64,000 bases of DNA from Streptosporangium lutulentum (GTDB lineage Bacteria; Actinomycetota; Actinomycetes; Streptosporangiales; Streptosporangiaceae). The DNA lies in the NCBI RefSeq assembly GCF_030811455.1, contig NZ_JAUSQU010000001.1, positions 7,936,001 through 8,000,000 on the forward strand, written 5' to 3'. This document shows positions 33,208 through 40,300 of the stretch, in pieces. Within the stretch, counting starts at the first letter, position 1; each line of letters opens with the position of its first letter. Position numbers and translations under genes: made by a program. The notes under the pieces are model-generated. The model did no database searches. It was given only the letters and a program-made list of their open reading frames with translations, and was not told the origin of the DNA.

Positions 33208-35231
33208 CGGCCTGCCCTTACCGCGACGACGATGCTGTGGGCCCGCCCGCCGATCCATCCATCCACGTCCGGCGGCGGCGCCTCGTAGAGCACCGCGATA
33301 GGGGAGCCGCACAGGTGCGTACGGAGCACGTCCAGGTCCATCTCCCCGGTGAGGTCCAGCAGCAGGCGCTGATCGTCCATGGCCAGGAGCACCCGGTCAG
33401 GCACACCCGCCCGGCCGCGCCAGGCGTGTAGCTGCGCGGCCCACTCCTCCAGGCGGGCTGTACGGCCGGGCAGGGCGCGGGCCCGAAGCTGCCAGCGGGC
33501 GGCAACGATGATGCTGCGCCGATAGTGCAGCCCCGGGGTGAACGGCAGCGTCCACGCCGCGCCCCAGTCGAACCAGGTCACCTGCGGAGTCGCGGCACGG
33601 CTGATCTCGGCCAGGAACCGGGCCAGCGGCGGGGTGAAGTTGTTCCACATGAAGTTGAGCGCGGTCGGCGCGAGCAGCTCCAGGCGCTCCCCGGTGGCGG
33701 CCACCGCGAGGTAGAGGTGGCGACCGCGCAGACCTACGACCAGATCAGAGGGGACGAACACCGTGGCGTCGCTGCCCCGGTGCTCTCCGACGCTGACCAG
33801 CTTCGGCAGGACTTGCGGGGTGCGCGTGAGCAGGTCGGCCTCGACGCGGGAGGGATGGAACGACAACTGAGCCAGTTCCGCCACAGGGTCAACCGTGGGA
33901 AGGGCCGTCTGCCCGGTGGCCTGCGGGAACAGGTGCCCGAATCGTCCCGTCATCGTGCCGGCCGCCCTGGAGACGGTGTGCACGCGGACGCGGAAGTCAC
34001 CTCGGTCGAGTGCCGGGAGGGAACGGGCTTGGACCTGTGCGCACACCTCGAAGTGCGGGGCCAGGGCGGTGGGTTCGCCTGCGGCTGCTTCCAGCTCCTC
34101 GATGAGCGTCTCGGACAGGGTCACCGTCTGGTGGCGTTCGAGGGTGGCGGTCCCTGCGAGATCCAACAGCAGCCGGTCGCGCCGCGACATCGGTCGTGGC
34201 GGCTCGGACACCATGCCGAACCCGTCGGGCAGGCCCAACCCGTTGTCCGGGTCAACGAGCTGCTCCAGGCCGACCTCGGCGTTTTCGCCCCATCGGGCGG
34301 CGAACTGCTCGGTGTAGCTCCGCCACGCCCGGGTGCCGGTTGGGTTGGCCGCGAGCCTGGCCAGCACGGTCGCTACGGTTTCCATCTCGACCGCGACGGC
34401 CTCCGGCAGCCGAACCGTGGCATCCAGCCGTAGGTCCACGCACGCCTCCCGATCGCGGGCGTCCAAGGCGACGGCAGGCAGGACGGCTGCCGGGTCAACG
34501 ACCGTGGCGGGGGCACGCAACGCCGACAGCAGCAGCCGAAGCCGCAGCAGCTCCGCGAGGAACGCCGCCTGGCGGTCTTTCTCCACCTGCGGGAACTCTG
34601 CGGCGAGTTTGCCCGCGAGCGCCGCATACCGGATGGGTGACCTGGCCGCCTGGAGAACGAGCTCCAGCGCAGGCGTCAGCGTGAGGGAGAACTCCGACGC
34701 GCCCTCGGACGGCACGAAGACGCGGCCGCCGCGCACGTACACCAGGTTGTTGACGCACACCTCGACGGCCGCCATCGACGCGCCGCTGGCTTCCTGGGCG
34801 CTGATCACCTTGTCCAGCGCCCGGGGGCCGGCTCGGGTGACGATCTCGTGGTTCTCCCCGACCAGCACGGCGGATGTCTCGCCGAAGTCGACCAGGCAGA
34901 CGCCGGCGAACAGGCCGAACGGCGTGGACCGGTGCTCGTACCTGATGGCGTACCGGGCGACCGCAAGCGCGGCGCGACGCGCCCGGCGAGCGTTCAACAA
35001 CCGCCCGTCCAGGACAGCCTCCACCTGGCGGGCCAGGTCCAGGCTGGCATTGGAGACCGCACGCCGGAACGTGTCATCGGCCCAGATCGGGCCGAGCCAG
35101 GAACGCCACTGCTCGGGGGACGCGGCGGGCCCCGGCCACTGCGGCAGGGCGGGGGCGGAAAGGTTCACCGCCGCGCGCAGCATCCCGGCGCCCGTGCACC
35201 GGTACAGGGTCCGCCGCGACCGCGTCATCAC
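33204..35231 (-). CDS. Lantibiotic dehydratase, glutamylation domain (split LanB)
   Basis: A 675-residue protein matching the N-terminal LanB domain, which transfers glutamate from Glu-tRNA to Ser/Thr of the precursor. The family hallmark IRYEHRSTPFGLFAGV is at about 95-110, and TPFLHYRRSIIVAARW-like sequence (LHYRRSIIVAARWQLRA) lies near the C-terminus. It lacks the C-terminal elimination domain, which is supplied by the 30061-32109 fusion protein. ATG 35231 or 35228 can serve as start. Upstream is a 30-bp perfect palindrome, then the precursor gene. It overlaps lanC by 4 bp, so translation is coupled. Confidence 0.9.
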   Translation of the reverse strand: MMTRSRRTLYRCTGAGMLRAAVNLSAPALPQWPGPAASPEQWRSWLGPIWADDTFRRAVSNASLDLARQVEAVLDGRLLNARRARRAALAVARYAIRYEHRSTPFGLFAGVCLVDFGETSAVLVGENHEIVTRAGPRALDKVISAQEASGASMAAVEVCVNNLVYVRGGRVFVPSEGASEFSLTLTPALELVLQAARSPIRYAALAGKLAAEFPQVEKDRQAAFLAELLRLRLLLSALRAPATVVDPAAVLPAVALDARDREACVDLRLDATVRLPEAVAVEMETVATVLARLAANPTGTRAWRSYTEQFAARWGENAEVGLEQLVDPDNGLGLPDGFGMVSEPPRPMSRRDRLLLDLAGTATLERHQTVTLSETLIEELEAAAGEPTALAPHFEVCAQVQARSLPALDRGDFRVRVHTVSRAAGTMTGRFGHLFPQATGQTALPTVDPVAELAQLSFHPSRVEADLLTRTPQVLPKLVSVGEHRGSDATVFVPSDLVVGLRGRHLYLAVAATGERLELLAPTALNFMWNNFTPPLARFLAEISRAATPQVTWFDWGAAWTLPFTPGLHYRRSIIVAARWQLRARALPGRTARLEEWAAQLHAWRGRAGVPDRVLLAMDDQRLLLDLTGEMDLDVLRTHLCGSPIAVLYEAPPPDVDGWIGGRAHSIVVAVRAGR

Positions 35232-35255
35232 TCACGCTCCGTTCTGGGAAAGAAG

Positions 35256-35285
35256 GGGGCGCGGGCCCGTACGGGCCCGCGCCCC
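35256..35285 (-). terminator. 30-bp perfect palindrome, likely attenuator
   Basis: The half-site GGGGCGCGGGCCCGT (35256-35270) is followed at once by its exact complement (35271-35285). On the minus strand the hairpin lies 6 nt after the precursor stop and is followed by CTTCTTTCCC, a weak T-rich tail. This is the position where RiPP operons put a partial terminator, so that precursor mRNA exceeds mRNA for the enzymes. Confidence 0.7.
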
Positions 35286-35290
35286 GCGGA

Positions 35291-35464
35291 CTACGAGGTC
35301 GTGCAGGCGCTCGGGCAGGAGGTCCCGCAGTTGTCGCCGGTGCTGCACATCAGCACCGTGTCGGCCGCCGGGGTGTTCTCGATGAATTCGATGTTCAGGG
35401 CGAATGGGTCGAACGTCTCTCCCGTGTCGACCGGGGCGGTCTCCTCCGGGGTCAGAGTGCTCAT
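35291..35464 (-). CDS. FxLD-family lanthipeptide precursor (FxLN variant)
   Basis: A 57-residue precursor. The leader is acidic and contains FALNIEFIE (residues 21-29), aligned with the FxLDxxxxE recognition motif of this family but with Asn in place of Asp. The core is C-terminal and Cys/Ser/Thr-rich: four cysteines at 40, 46, 50 and 54 (MCSTGDNC, GTSCPSACTTS), with enough Ser/Thr for up to four thioether rings. The ATG at 35464 follows AAGGAG at ideal spacing. It is the first structural gene of the operon, with a palindrome between it and lanB. There is no protease or ABC transporter in the cluster, as in many FxLD loci; the cleavage site is unknown. Confidence 0.88.
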   Translation of the reverse strand: MSTLTPEETAPVDTGETFDPFALNIEFIENTPAADTVLMCSTGDNCGTSCPSACTTS

Positions 35465-35532
35465 GTCTCTACTCCTTGTCCTGTTTCGGGTTCCTGACGT
35501 GGGGTGTCCACGCCAGCCGGGCAGGGGCATAG

Positions 35533-35853
35533 TCAGCCCGCTTCCGCCTGGTTCACATACGGGTCGGCCTCGTACCATTCGCCGCGGCTGGTGTGGTCAA
35601 GGTGGTGCTTGCGCACCAGGGCGGCGTACATCTGGATGACGTCGCGGTAGGCCCGGCCTCGGCTGGTTTGCTCGTGCCCGCGCCTGTCGGCGGGACGGAG
35701 CACGAAGAACTCGCCGCCCTCCGACGCCAGTTCGTACCGGCCGCAGCACGAGGTGTGTCTGACCCGGAGGATGGCGCCGTGTGACGTGTACGGCTCCCAC
35801 TCGGGGGTGGGGCCCTCCTGCTTGACCGCCTGCGGCTGGCGGGTTCTCGTCAT
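35533..35853 (-). CDS. Small hypothetical protein upstream of the precursor
   Basis: A 106-residue basic protein (QEGPTPEWEPYTSHGAILRV, RHTSCCGRYELASEGGEFFV, then RDVIQMYAALVRKHH). It has a vicinal Cys-Cys pair and a likely beta-rich fold, and no signal peptide. The family is not recognised. The gene is 68 bp upstream of the precursor on the same strand, so it may open the lanthipeptide transcript. The start at ATG 35853 is the longest frame. Roles such as regulator or peptide-binding accessory are possible. Confidence 0.6.
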   Translation of the reverse strand: MTRTRQPQAVKQEGPTPEWEPYTSHGAILRVRHTSCCGRYELASEGGEFFVLRPADRRGHEQTSRGRAYRDVIQMYAALVRKHHLDHTSRGEWYEADPYVNQAEAG

Positions 35854-36202
35854 CCTCGTCTGCTCTCTCCACGGGGCGTGCGGCCCGCTGGGGGAGGAAG
35901 GCGGACAACCTGCACTCCTCGACAGGGTGCCCGCCTTCCCCCGCCTGGCCGACCCGCTGGCGAGCCTGCGCGCTCGCCACGTGGGAAGGGTCCGGCCAGG
36001 GTCTGGAGCCCGCCGCCCACGACGGCCTCCTGGGGCACATCGTGGGCGGCGGGTCGTAGGCGGCGCGGGGCAGCATGGGGGCTAGGTAGGGGCATAGGCC
36101 CACGCCGGAGTACGTGGACGGCCGCACGTTGTGAGCCTGCTCGACTGTCCACGCCAAGACGAGGAGGAGCAACACGGCCACCCGGCGACCGCCAGGAACG
36201 CG
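35854..36202. other. Gap with one doubtful minus-strand frame
   Basis: A minus-strand frame starting GTG 36181 reads MAVLLLLVLAWTVEQAHNV, then a Pro/Arg-rich tail, and stays open through the next gene to 35597. The hydrophobic start could be a small membrane peptide, but there is no ribosome site and its tail overlaps 35533-35853 completely. I see nothing else here. Confidence 0.3.
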
Positions 36203-36859
36203 TCACTGTACGTGAACACGATGCGCTCCCGCCTGGTGCGGTTTGGGGCCCCGAGATCTTCCGGGCCGACGGGGTGCTGCCGGGTCCGGTGATCGTCTCG
36301 GGGCCGCCTCTGGCAGATCCTCACGGCCACCCGGGACGGGTGTGGTGGGTGGCCGGTCCGCGGTCATGGCACGCGGGGAGGCCCGCCAGAGATCAAGTTC
36401 AGCTTCCTGCATGCGCTGCCACAGCTCGGTGGCGCTGCGCCCCATGACGGTACGACACAGCCGCGGGTCGGAGCACTCCCATGCCTGCAGGACTCGCCGG
36501 TACGGGCGCCACAGGACAACCCAGCGGGGCGCCCGCGCCTGTATCAGTTTGGCGACCTCGACGGCGCCGGGGTCATACCGGGGCTGCATCGAGCACTTCA
36601 CGAAGGTGTACGGGGAGGCGACAGCCCGCGCGATAGCCGCTGCGTTCTCTTGGACGACCTCGGTTACCCCAGGAATCGCCCCCTTCAGCTTGCTGGCGGC
36701 TACACGATCGGCCTCGAAGCCGTCCTTGTTGGAGCCTGCGAGCACGGCATACGTGCGCTCTACCGCTGGCACGTTCGGGTTGAATTCGCTGCCGGGCGAC
36801 AGTGCGATGAAGGTGTCAATCATCATGGGGTCCTTGGCGAGCTGGTTCGAGTTGGTCAT
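36203..36859 (-). CDS. Hypothetical protein, coupled to recombinase-like gene
   Basis: Up to 218 residues. The first 165 (MIDTFIALSPGSEFNPNVPA, VQENAAAIARAVASPYTFVK, LWRPYRRVLQAWECSDPRLC) read as a folded domain. The rest is Pro/Arg-rich and probably disordered, and could be a read-on into non-coding sequence. I do not recognise the family. ATG 36859 lies 44 bp inside the end of the upstream gene, suggesting translational coupling. Both are oriented towards the lanthipeptide operon and may be part of its regulation. Confidence 0.5.
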   Translation of the reverse strand: MTNSNQLAKDPMMIDTFIALSPGSEFNPNVPAVERTYAVLAGSNKDGFEADRVAASKLKGAIPGVTEVVQENAAAIARAVASPYTFVKCSMQPRYDPGAVEVAKLIQARAPRWVVLWRPYRRVLQAWECSDPRLCRTVMGRSATELWQRMQEAELDLWRASPRAMTADRPPTTPVPGGREDLPEAAPRRSPDPAAPRRPGRSRGPKPHQAGAHRVHVQ

Positions 36860-37259
36860 GGGGAACGGCGCGGGTCAGAGTCACGACCGGTCGGCCGGCG
36901 GAAGAGCGAGTGGTACGGAGGGCTCCCCGCACGACCAGCAGCCGCGCCCCAATCGCGTTCAGCTGTTCCCGCCGCCGAGCCGCGACGGGCTTCTCGCCCA
37001 GGTGGTGCGCAGTGGGCAGAACCACCCCGTAGGCGCCGGACAGGAGAAGGACGTCCAGGAGGCCGGCGAAGGCCGGGTCGTCCGATGACGCGGCCCCTCG
37101 ATCGGTGAAGATGCCGCAGAGCTGCAGTTCGTGCTGCTCGCAGTATTGGGCGAGGGCTACCGTCAGGGCGGCGTGCCGCTCGGGCGTCGAACGATGCAGC
37201 CGCAGGTACCCGTAGACGATCGGGCCGTCCACATCGTGTTGTTCGGTGAGTGTCCACAA
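36816..37259 (-). CDS. Serine-recombinase-fold protein, probably catalytically dead
   Basis: A 147-residue protein resembling only the N-terminal resolvase domain: VYGYLRLHRS at the start, then ALAQYCEQHELQLCGIFTDR, GLLDVLLLSGAYGVVLPTAHHLG. In active enzymes the first strand reads YxRVS with the catalytic Ser; here the equivalent is YLRLHR, with no serine at that point. There is no DNA-binding domain. Start is TTG 37259, preceded by TAAGGAC at good spacing; the open frame extends upstream but without a ribosome site. Such stand-alone, inactivated resolvase domains occur as putative regulators in actinomycetes. It is divergent from the HTH gene at 37417. Confidence 0.6.
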   Translation of the reverse strand: MWTLTEQHDVDGPIVYGYLRLHRSTPERHAALTVALAQYCEQHELQLCGIFTDRGAASSDDPAFAGLLDVLLLSGAYGVVLPTAHHLGEKPVAARRREQLNAIGARLLVVRGALRTTRSSAGRPVVTLTRAVPHDQLEPARQGPHDD

Positions 37260-37416
37260 GGTAGCCGTCCTTACCGTGGTCGAGGCTGATGACCCGCTCT
37301 TTGAGCATGGCCAGCCCCGACCCCGCTGGATACGACCCGCTGTCGCACTTGCGTTGCACTTCCGTAGGCCCTCGGTACCTCTGCGTGCTTCCATGGCCGT
37401 GGAAGGGAGCAGCGAC

Positions 37417-38535
37417 GTGACAACCGTGCATGAGTGGACCGGCCTCGAAGCGCGTGCACTTCGCCGCGCCTTGCGGATGAGCGTGCGGGTGTTCGCGCAG
37501 CACCTCGGCGTGGCTCCCCGCACCGTGGCGAAGTGGGATCAGCTCGGTACCACCGTTCGGCCACGTCCGGACACCCAAGCCATCCTGGACACCGCGCTCG
37601 CACGCGCGAATTCGGCGACTCACCTGCGGTTCGAGACGCTGCTCTTGGAACTCGGCCAGGACGTGGACCAAGGGCTGCGAGTCACCCGGATGGGACCACG
37701 GGCCTGGGACTACGAGACCTGGACAGACGACCTTGACCGGGCTGTGGTCGCCCTCAGCCGCCAGAGCTTCAGCTACGCCACCGACCTGCTGAACCGATGG
37801 CTCACCCGCTACGACCCGCACGCCTTGGACGACAAGGGCCTTTACCTGTTCGCACGATCGACGACGCTGCTCGGCGACCTCCAGCGCGACCAAGGAGCAG
37901 TCGCCGGCCCATTGTCCGCTCGCCGCTCCTACCTCAACGCCCGATCGATCTACGGACAGCTCGACATCCCCCGTCGTATCGCGCAGCTCGACCTTTCGTT
38001 GGCGGTGGTCGCCGAGATGGCGGGCCGGTTGGACGAGGCCGCCAAGGAATATGAGGCGCTGGCGGTGGACGACCGGCTCTCACCACGCGATAGGGCGCGA
38101 GCCCGGCTGTGGGTGGGGACCGCCCTGAGCAAGAACGACAAGAACGACTACGCCGCCCGCCTGATGACGACCGCCATCCGCGAGTTCGAGAACCTCGGCG
38201 AACCCGAGGACTGGTCCGTCGCGCACCAGAAACTCGCTCTGGCCCACCGTGGCGCAGGAAACTTCTCGGAGGCGCTACGCCTGATCGACCTCGCCCGCGC
38301 CACCGCAGTCACCGATGCGCCCATGCAGCGGGTCCGGCTGGAGACGGCTTACGGGCACGTCCTGCTTTCGGACCGGGCCACCGTGGATGATGGGGTGGTG
38401 ATCCTCGACCGTGCCGCACGCGAGGCCGCGCAGCATGGGCTCGCGCACCAACTACGCAGCATCGAGGGCATCCAGCGGACCATCCAGGGGGAGATCCGCC
38501 TCCCTCTGCACGGCGACCAGGGAGCAACCGAGTGA
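37417..38535 (+). CDS. HTH transcriptional regulator with TPR-like domain
   Basis: A 372-residue XRE-type regulator. The helix-turn-helix is at about residues 10-55 (RRALRMSVRVFAQHLGVAPR, TVAKWDQLG) and is followed by a long helical-repeat region (RLDEAAKEYEALAVDD, FENLGEPEDWSVAHQKLALA) like a TPR array that could bind a peptide or small ligand. GTG 37417 is chosen over ATG 37393 because GAAGGGAGC precedes it at correct spacing. Its stop overlaps the next gene's GTG by 4 bp, so it leads a three-gene operon. It is divergent from the recombinase-like gene, with 157 bp between, and may control both units and the RiPP cluster. Confidence 0.82.
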   Translation: MTTVHEWTGLEARALRRALRMSVRVFAQHLGVAPRTVAKWDQLGTTVRPRPDTQAILDTALARANSATHLRFETLLLELGQDVDQGLRVTRMGPRAWDYETWTDDLDRAVVALSRQSFSYATDLLNRWLTRYDPHALDDKGLYLFARSTTLLGDLQRDQGAVAGPLSARRSYLNARSIYGQLDIPRRIAQLDLSLAVVAEMAGRLDEAAKEYEALAVDDRLSPRDRARARLWVGTALSKNDKNDYAARLMTTAIREFENLGEPEDWSVAHQKLALAHRGAGNFSEALRLIDLARATAVTDAPMQRVRLETAYGHVLLSDRATVDDGVVILDRAAREAAQHGLAHQLRSIEGIQRTIQGEIRLPLHGDQGATE

Positions 38536-39203
38536 GCATCAAGCAGCAGCAGGTCATCACCGACAAGCAATGGCAGCACGCCCACACCATCTGGGACTAC
38601 CACCAGATGCACCACGACCTGATCCGGTGTGACGTGGCCATCGGCCTGGGCAGCCACGATCTGGGGGTGGCACGCGCGGCGGTCGACCTGCACCGCGCCG
38701 GCTGGTTCCCGCTGCTCGTCTTCTCCGGCGCCACCAGCCCCACCACCGCGGCGCGCTTCCCCCAAGGCGAGGCCGTCCACTACCGCGAGCACGCGCTCGA
38801 CCTCGGCATGTCCGACGAGGCGATTCTGCTGGAGCCGAACGCCACCAACACCGGCCAGAACATCGCACTGTCCCGCCAGGTGCTGGCCGATTCGGGTATT
38901 CAGCCCGGTTCGGTGCTCCTGATCTCCAAGCCGTACATGGAGCGCCGGGCCTACGCCACGGCACGAAAGGTATGGCCCGAGGTCGAGGTGGTATGCGCCT
39001 CTGAGCCGCTTGAGCTGGATGACTACGTCAGCTCGATCGGTGATCCGAAGTTGGTCATCGACATGCTCGTCGGCGACCTCCAGCGCGTGATCGAATACCC
39101 CAAGCTCGGCTACGCCATCGAGCAGCCCGTCCCAGGAGAGGTCCATGACGCCTACCAGGCTCTTCTCCGCGCCGGATTCGACAGCAGGCTCCTTACGCCC
39201 TGA
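38532..39203 (+). CDS. YdcF/DUF218-family protein
   Basis: A 223-residue protein with the DUF218 fold. Seen: VAIGLGSHDLGVARAAVDLH near the N-terminus, PLLVFSGATSP, ILLEPNATNTGQNI (the conserved E/T/N cluster) and VLLISKPYMERRAYATARKV. Members bind nucleotide-like ligands; some act in envelope or vancomycin-related functions, but the biochemical role is mostly open. No membrane anchor is present, so this is a cytosolic form. The GTG at 38532 overlaps the regulator stop, and the WbqC-like gene starts inside its 3' end. Confidence 0.82.
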   Translation: MSIKQQQVITDKQWQHAHTIWDYHQMHHDLIRCDVAIGLGSHDLGVARAAVDLHRAGWFPLLVFSGATSPTTAARFPQGEAVHYREHALDLGMSDEAILLEPNATNTGQNIALSRQVLADSGIQPGSVLLISKPYMERRAYATARKVWPEVEVVCASEPLELDDYVSSIGDPKLVIDMLVGDLQRVIEYPKLGYAIEQPVPGEVHDAYQALLRAGFDSRLLTP

Positions 39204-39945
39204 CCTGCCGTACGGCGAGGTGTGCGCCATCCACCAGCCCAACCTCTTCCCCCGGCTGGTGACGCTGGCCAAGCTGTTCACCGCCGACTACTGGATCGTC
39301 CTGGACGACGTGCAGTTCGCACGCAGGGACTACCAGCACCGCGCGCGCCTTGCCTCACTCGACGGCTCGTGGCAGCCGCAATGGCTCTCCATTTCCACCC
39401 ATCTGCCATACGGCCGCTCCACCTCCATCCGCGGAGCGCGCCTGGCCGATCCCACCCGCTGCCGGCGCCGTGTCGCCCAGCTCCTCGCTGACCACTACCG
39501 GCACAGTGCTTACTGGCCGCCGTTCAAGAGGCGGCTCGAATCCGTACTCACCGCTTTCGAGAGCACGGATCGACTGGCGGACGTGACGGAGCTGTCGACG
39601 CGCCTGCTGCTGGAGGAGGTCGGGTGGCGGGGGCAGATCCTGCACAGCAGCGATCTGCTCGCACCCGGTGAACGCTCGCAACGCCTGGCCGACCTGGCCT
39701 GGCTGACAGGTGCCACGACCTACCTGTGCGGGACCGGGGGCATGCGATACCTGGACCCGGCCGCTTTCCGGGTCCACTCGATCGAGGTCCTCCCGTTCCA
39801 GGCCCGCGGATCGGGCATATGGGCATCCGCCCGGGAGGTGAGCGCGGTATACGCCCTGATGCTCGTCGGGTCGGGCGCTCTGGGGCGGGAACTGGAGGCC
39901 CTACGCGGACGAGTTCTTGAGGACGATCCCCGATCTGGTGCCTAG
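39145..39945 (+). CDS. WbqC-family protein
   Basis: A 266-residue WbqC-like protein. The signature is AIHQPNLFPRLVTLAKLFTA, then DYWIVLDDVQFARRDYQHRA, with later ATTYLCGTGGMRYLD. WbqC proteins are found in O-antigen and other sugar or natural-product clusters and belong to a fold proposed to have acyl- or aminotransfer-type activity; the exact reaction is not settled. ATG 39145 follows CCAGGAGAGG at ideal spacing and overlaps the DUF218 gene by 59 bp, so the three plus-strand genes form a coupled operon. Its link to the lanthipeptide genes is positional only. Confidence 0.82.
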   Translation: MTPTRLFSAPDSTAGSLRPDLPYGEVCAIHQPNLFPRLVTLAKLFTADYWIVLDDVQFARRDYQHRARLASLDGSWQPQWLSISTHLPYGRSTSIRGARLADPTRCRRRVAQLLADHYRHSAYWPPFKRRLESVLTAFESTDRLADVTELSTRLLLEEVGWRGQILHSSDLLAPGERSQRLADLAWLTGATTYLCGTGGMRYLDPAAFRVHSIEVLPFQARGSGIWASAREVSAVYALMLVGSGALGRELEALRGRVLEDDPRSGA

Positions 39946-39994
39946 CCCTGCTGGGCTTTGGAGATCGGTTCGCACTCCTCGCCATGCCGGGCTC

Positions 39995-40095
39995 ATGGCA
40001 CTCCGGTTCCTCGGCAAGGATCCCGACAGCCCCGACGGTGACTCGCCAACCGTCTAGGAGGACGGCGACGACTACATCCTGCAGGGCTTCACCTG
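39995..40095 (+). pseudogene. Remnant of the MALRFLGKDP small-protein family
   Basis: The frame reads MALRFLGKDPDSPDGDSPTV, then an in-frame TAG at 40055-40057 where the family normally has Trp or Tyr, then EDGDDYILQGFT before homology fades. Actinomycetes carry many copies of this roughly 65-residue protein, usually beside an XRE regulator gene. Here it is inactivated by a nonsense change and a truncated C-terminus. The rest of 39946-40300 shows no gene except the hsdM leader. Confidence 0.75.
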
Positions 40096-40300
40096 CCTGA
40101 CTCTCGTTGCTCGCGCTTTGTGTCGGCCCGCTCCACTACGGTGCGGGCGGGCCTGATTTCCCGGGTACGCAGAAGGCCTAGGTGCGCGAAGATGGCCTCA
40201 TGACGTCCCGTCAGCGGACGTGCGTTGCTTTGCCCGGACTACGACTACCCCAGTGGGCCAGCGTAATTATGCACGTTGAGCGATTTCCGTAAGGAGCCTT

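Noticed and set aside
35597-36181. Minus-strand frame beginning MAVLLLLVLAWTVEQ
   Set aside because: Hydrophobic start is tempting, but there is no ribosome site and half of it overlaps the better-supported 35533-35853 gene.
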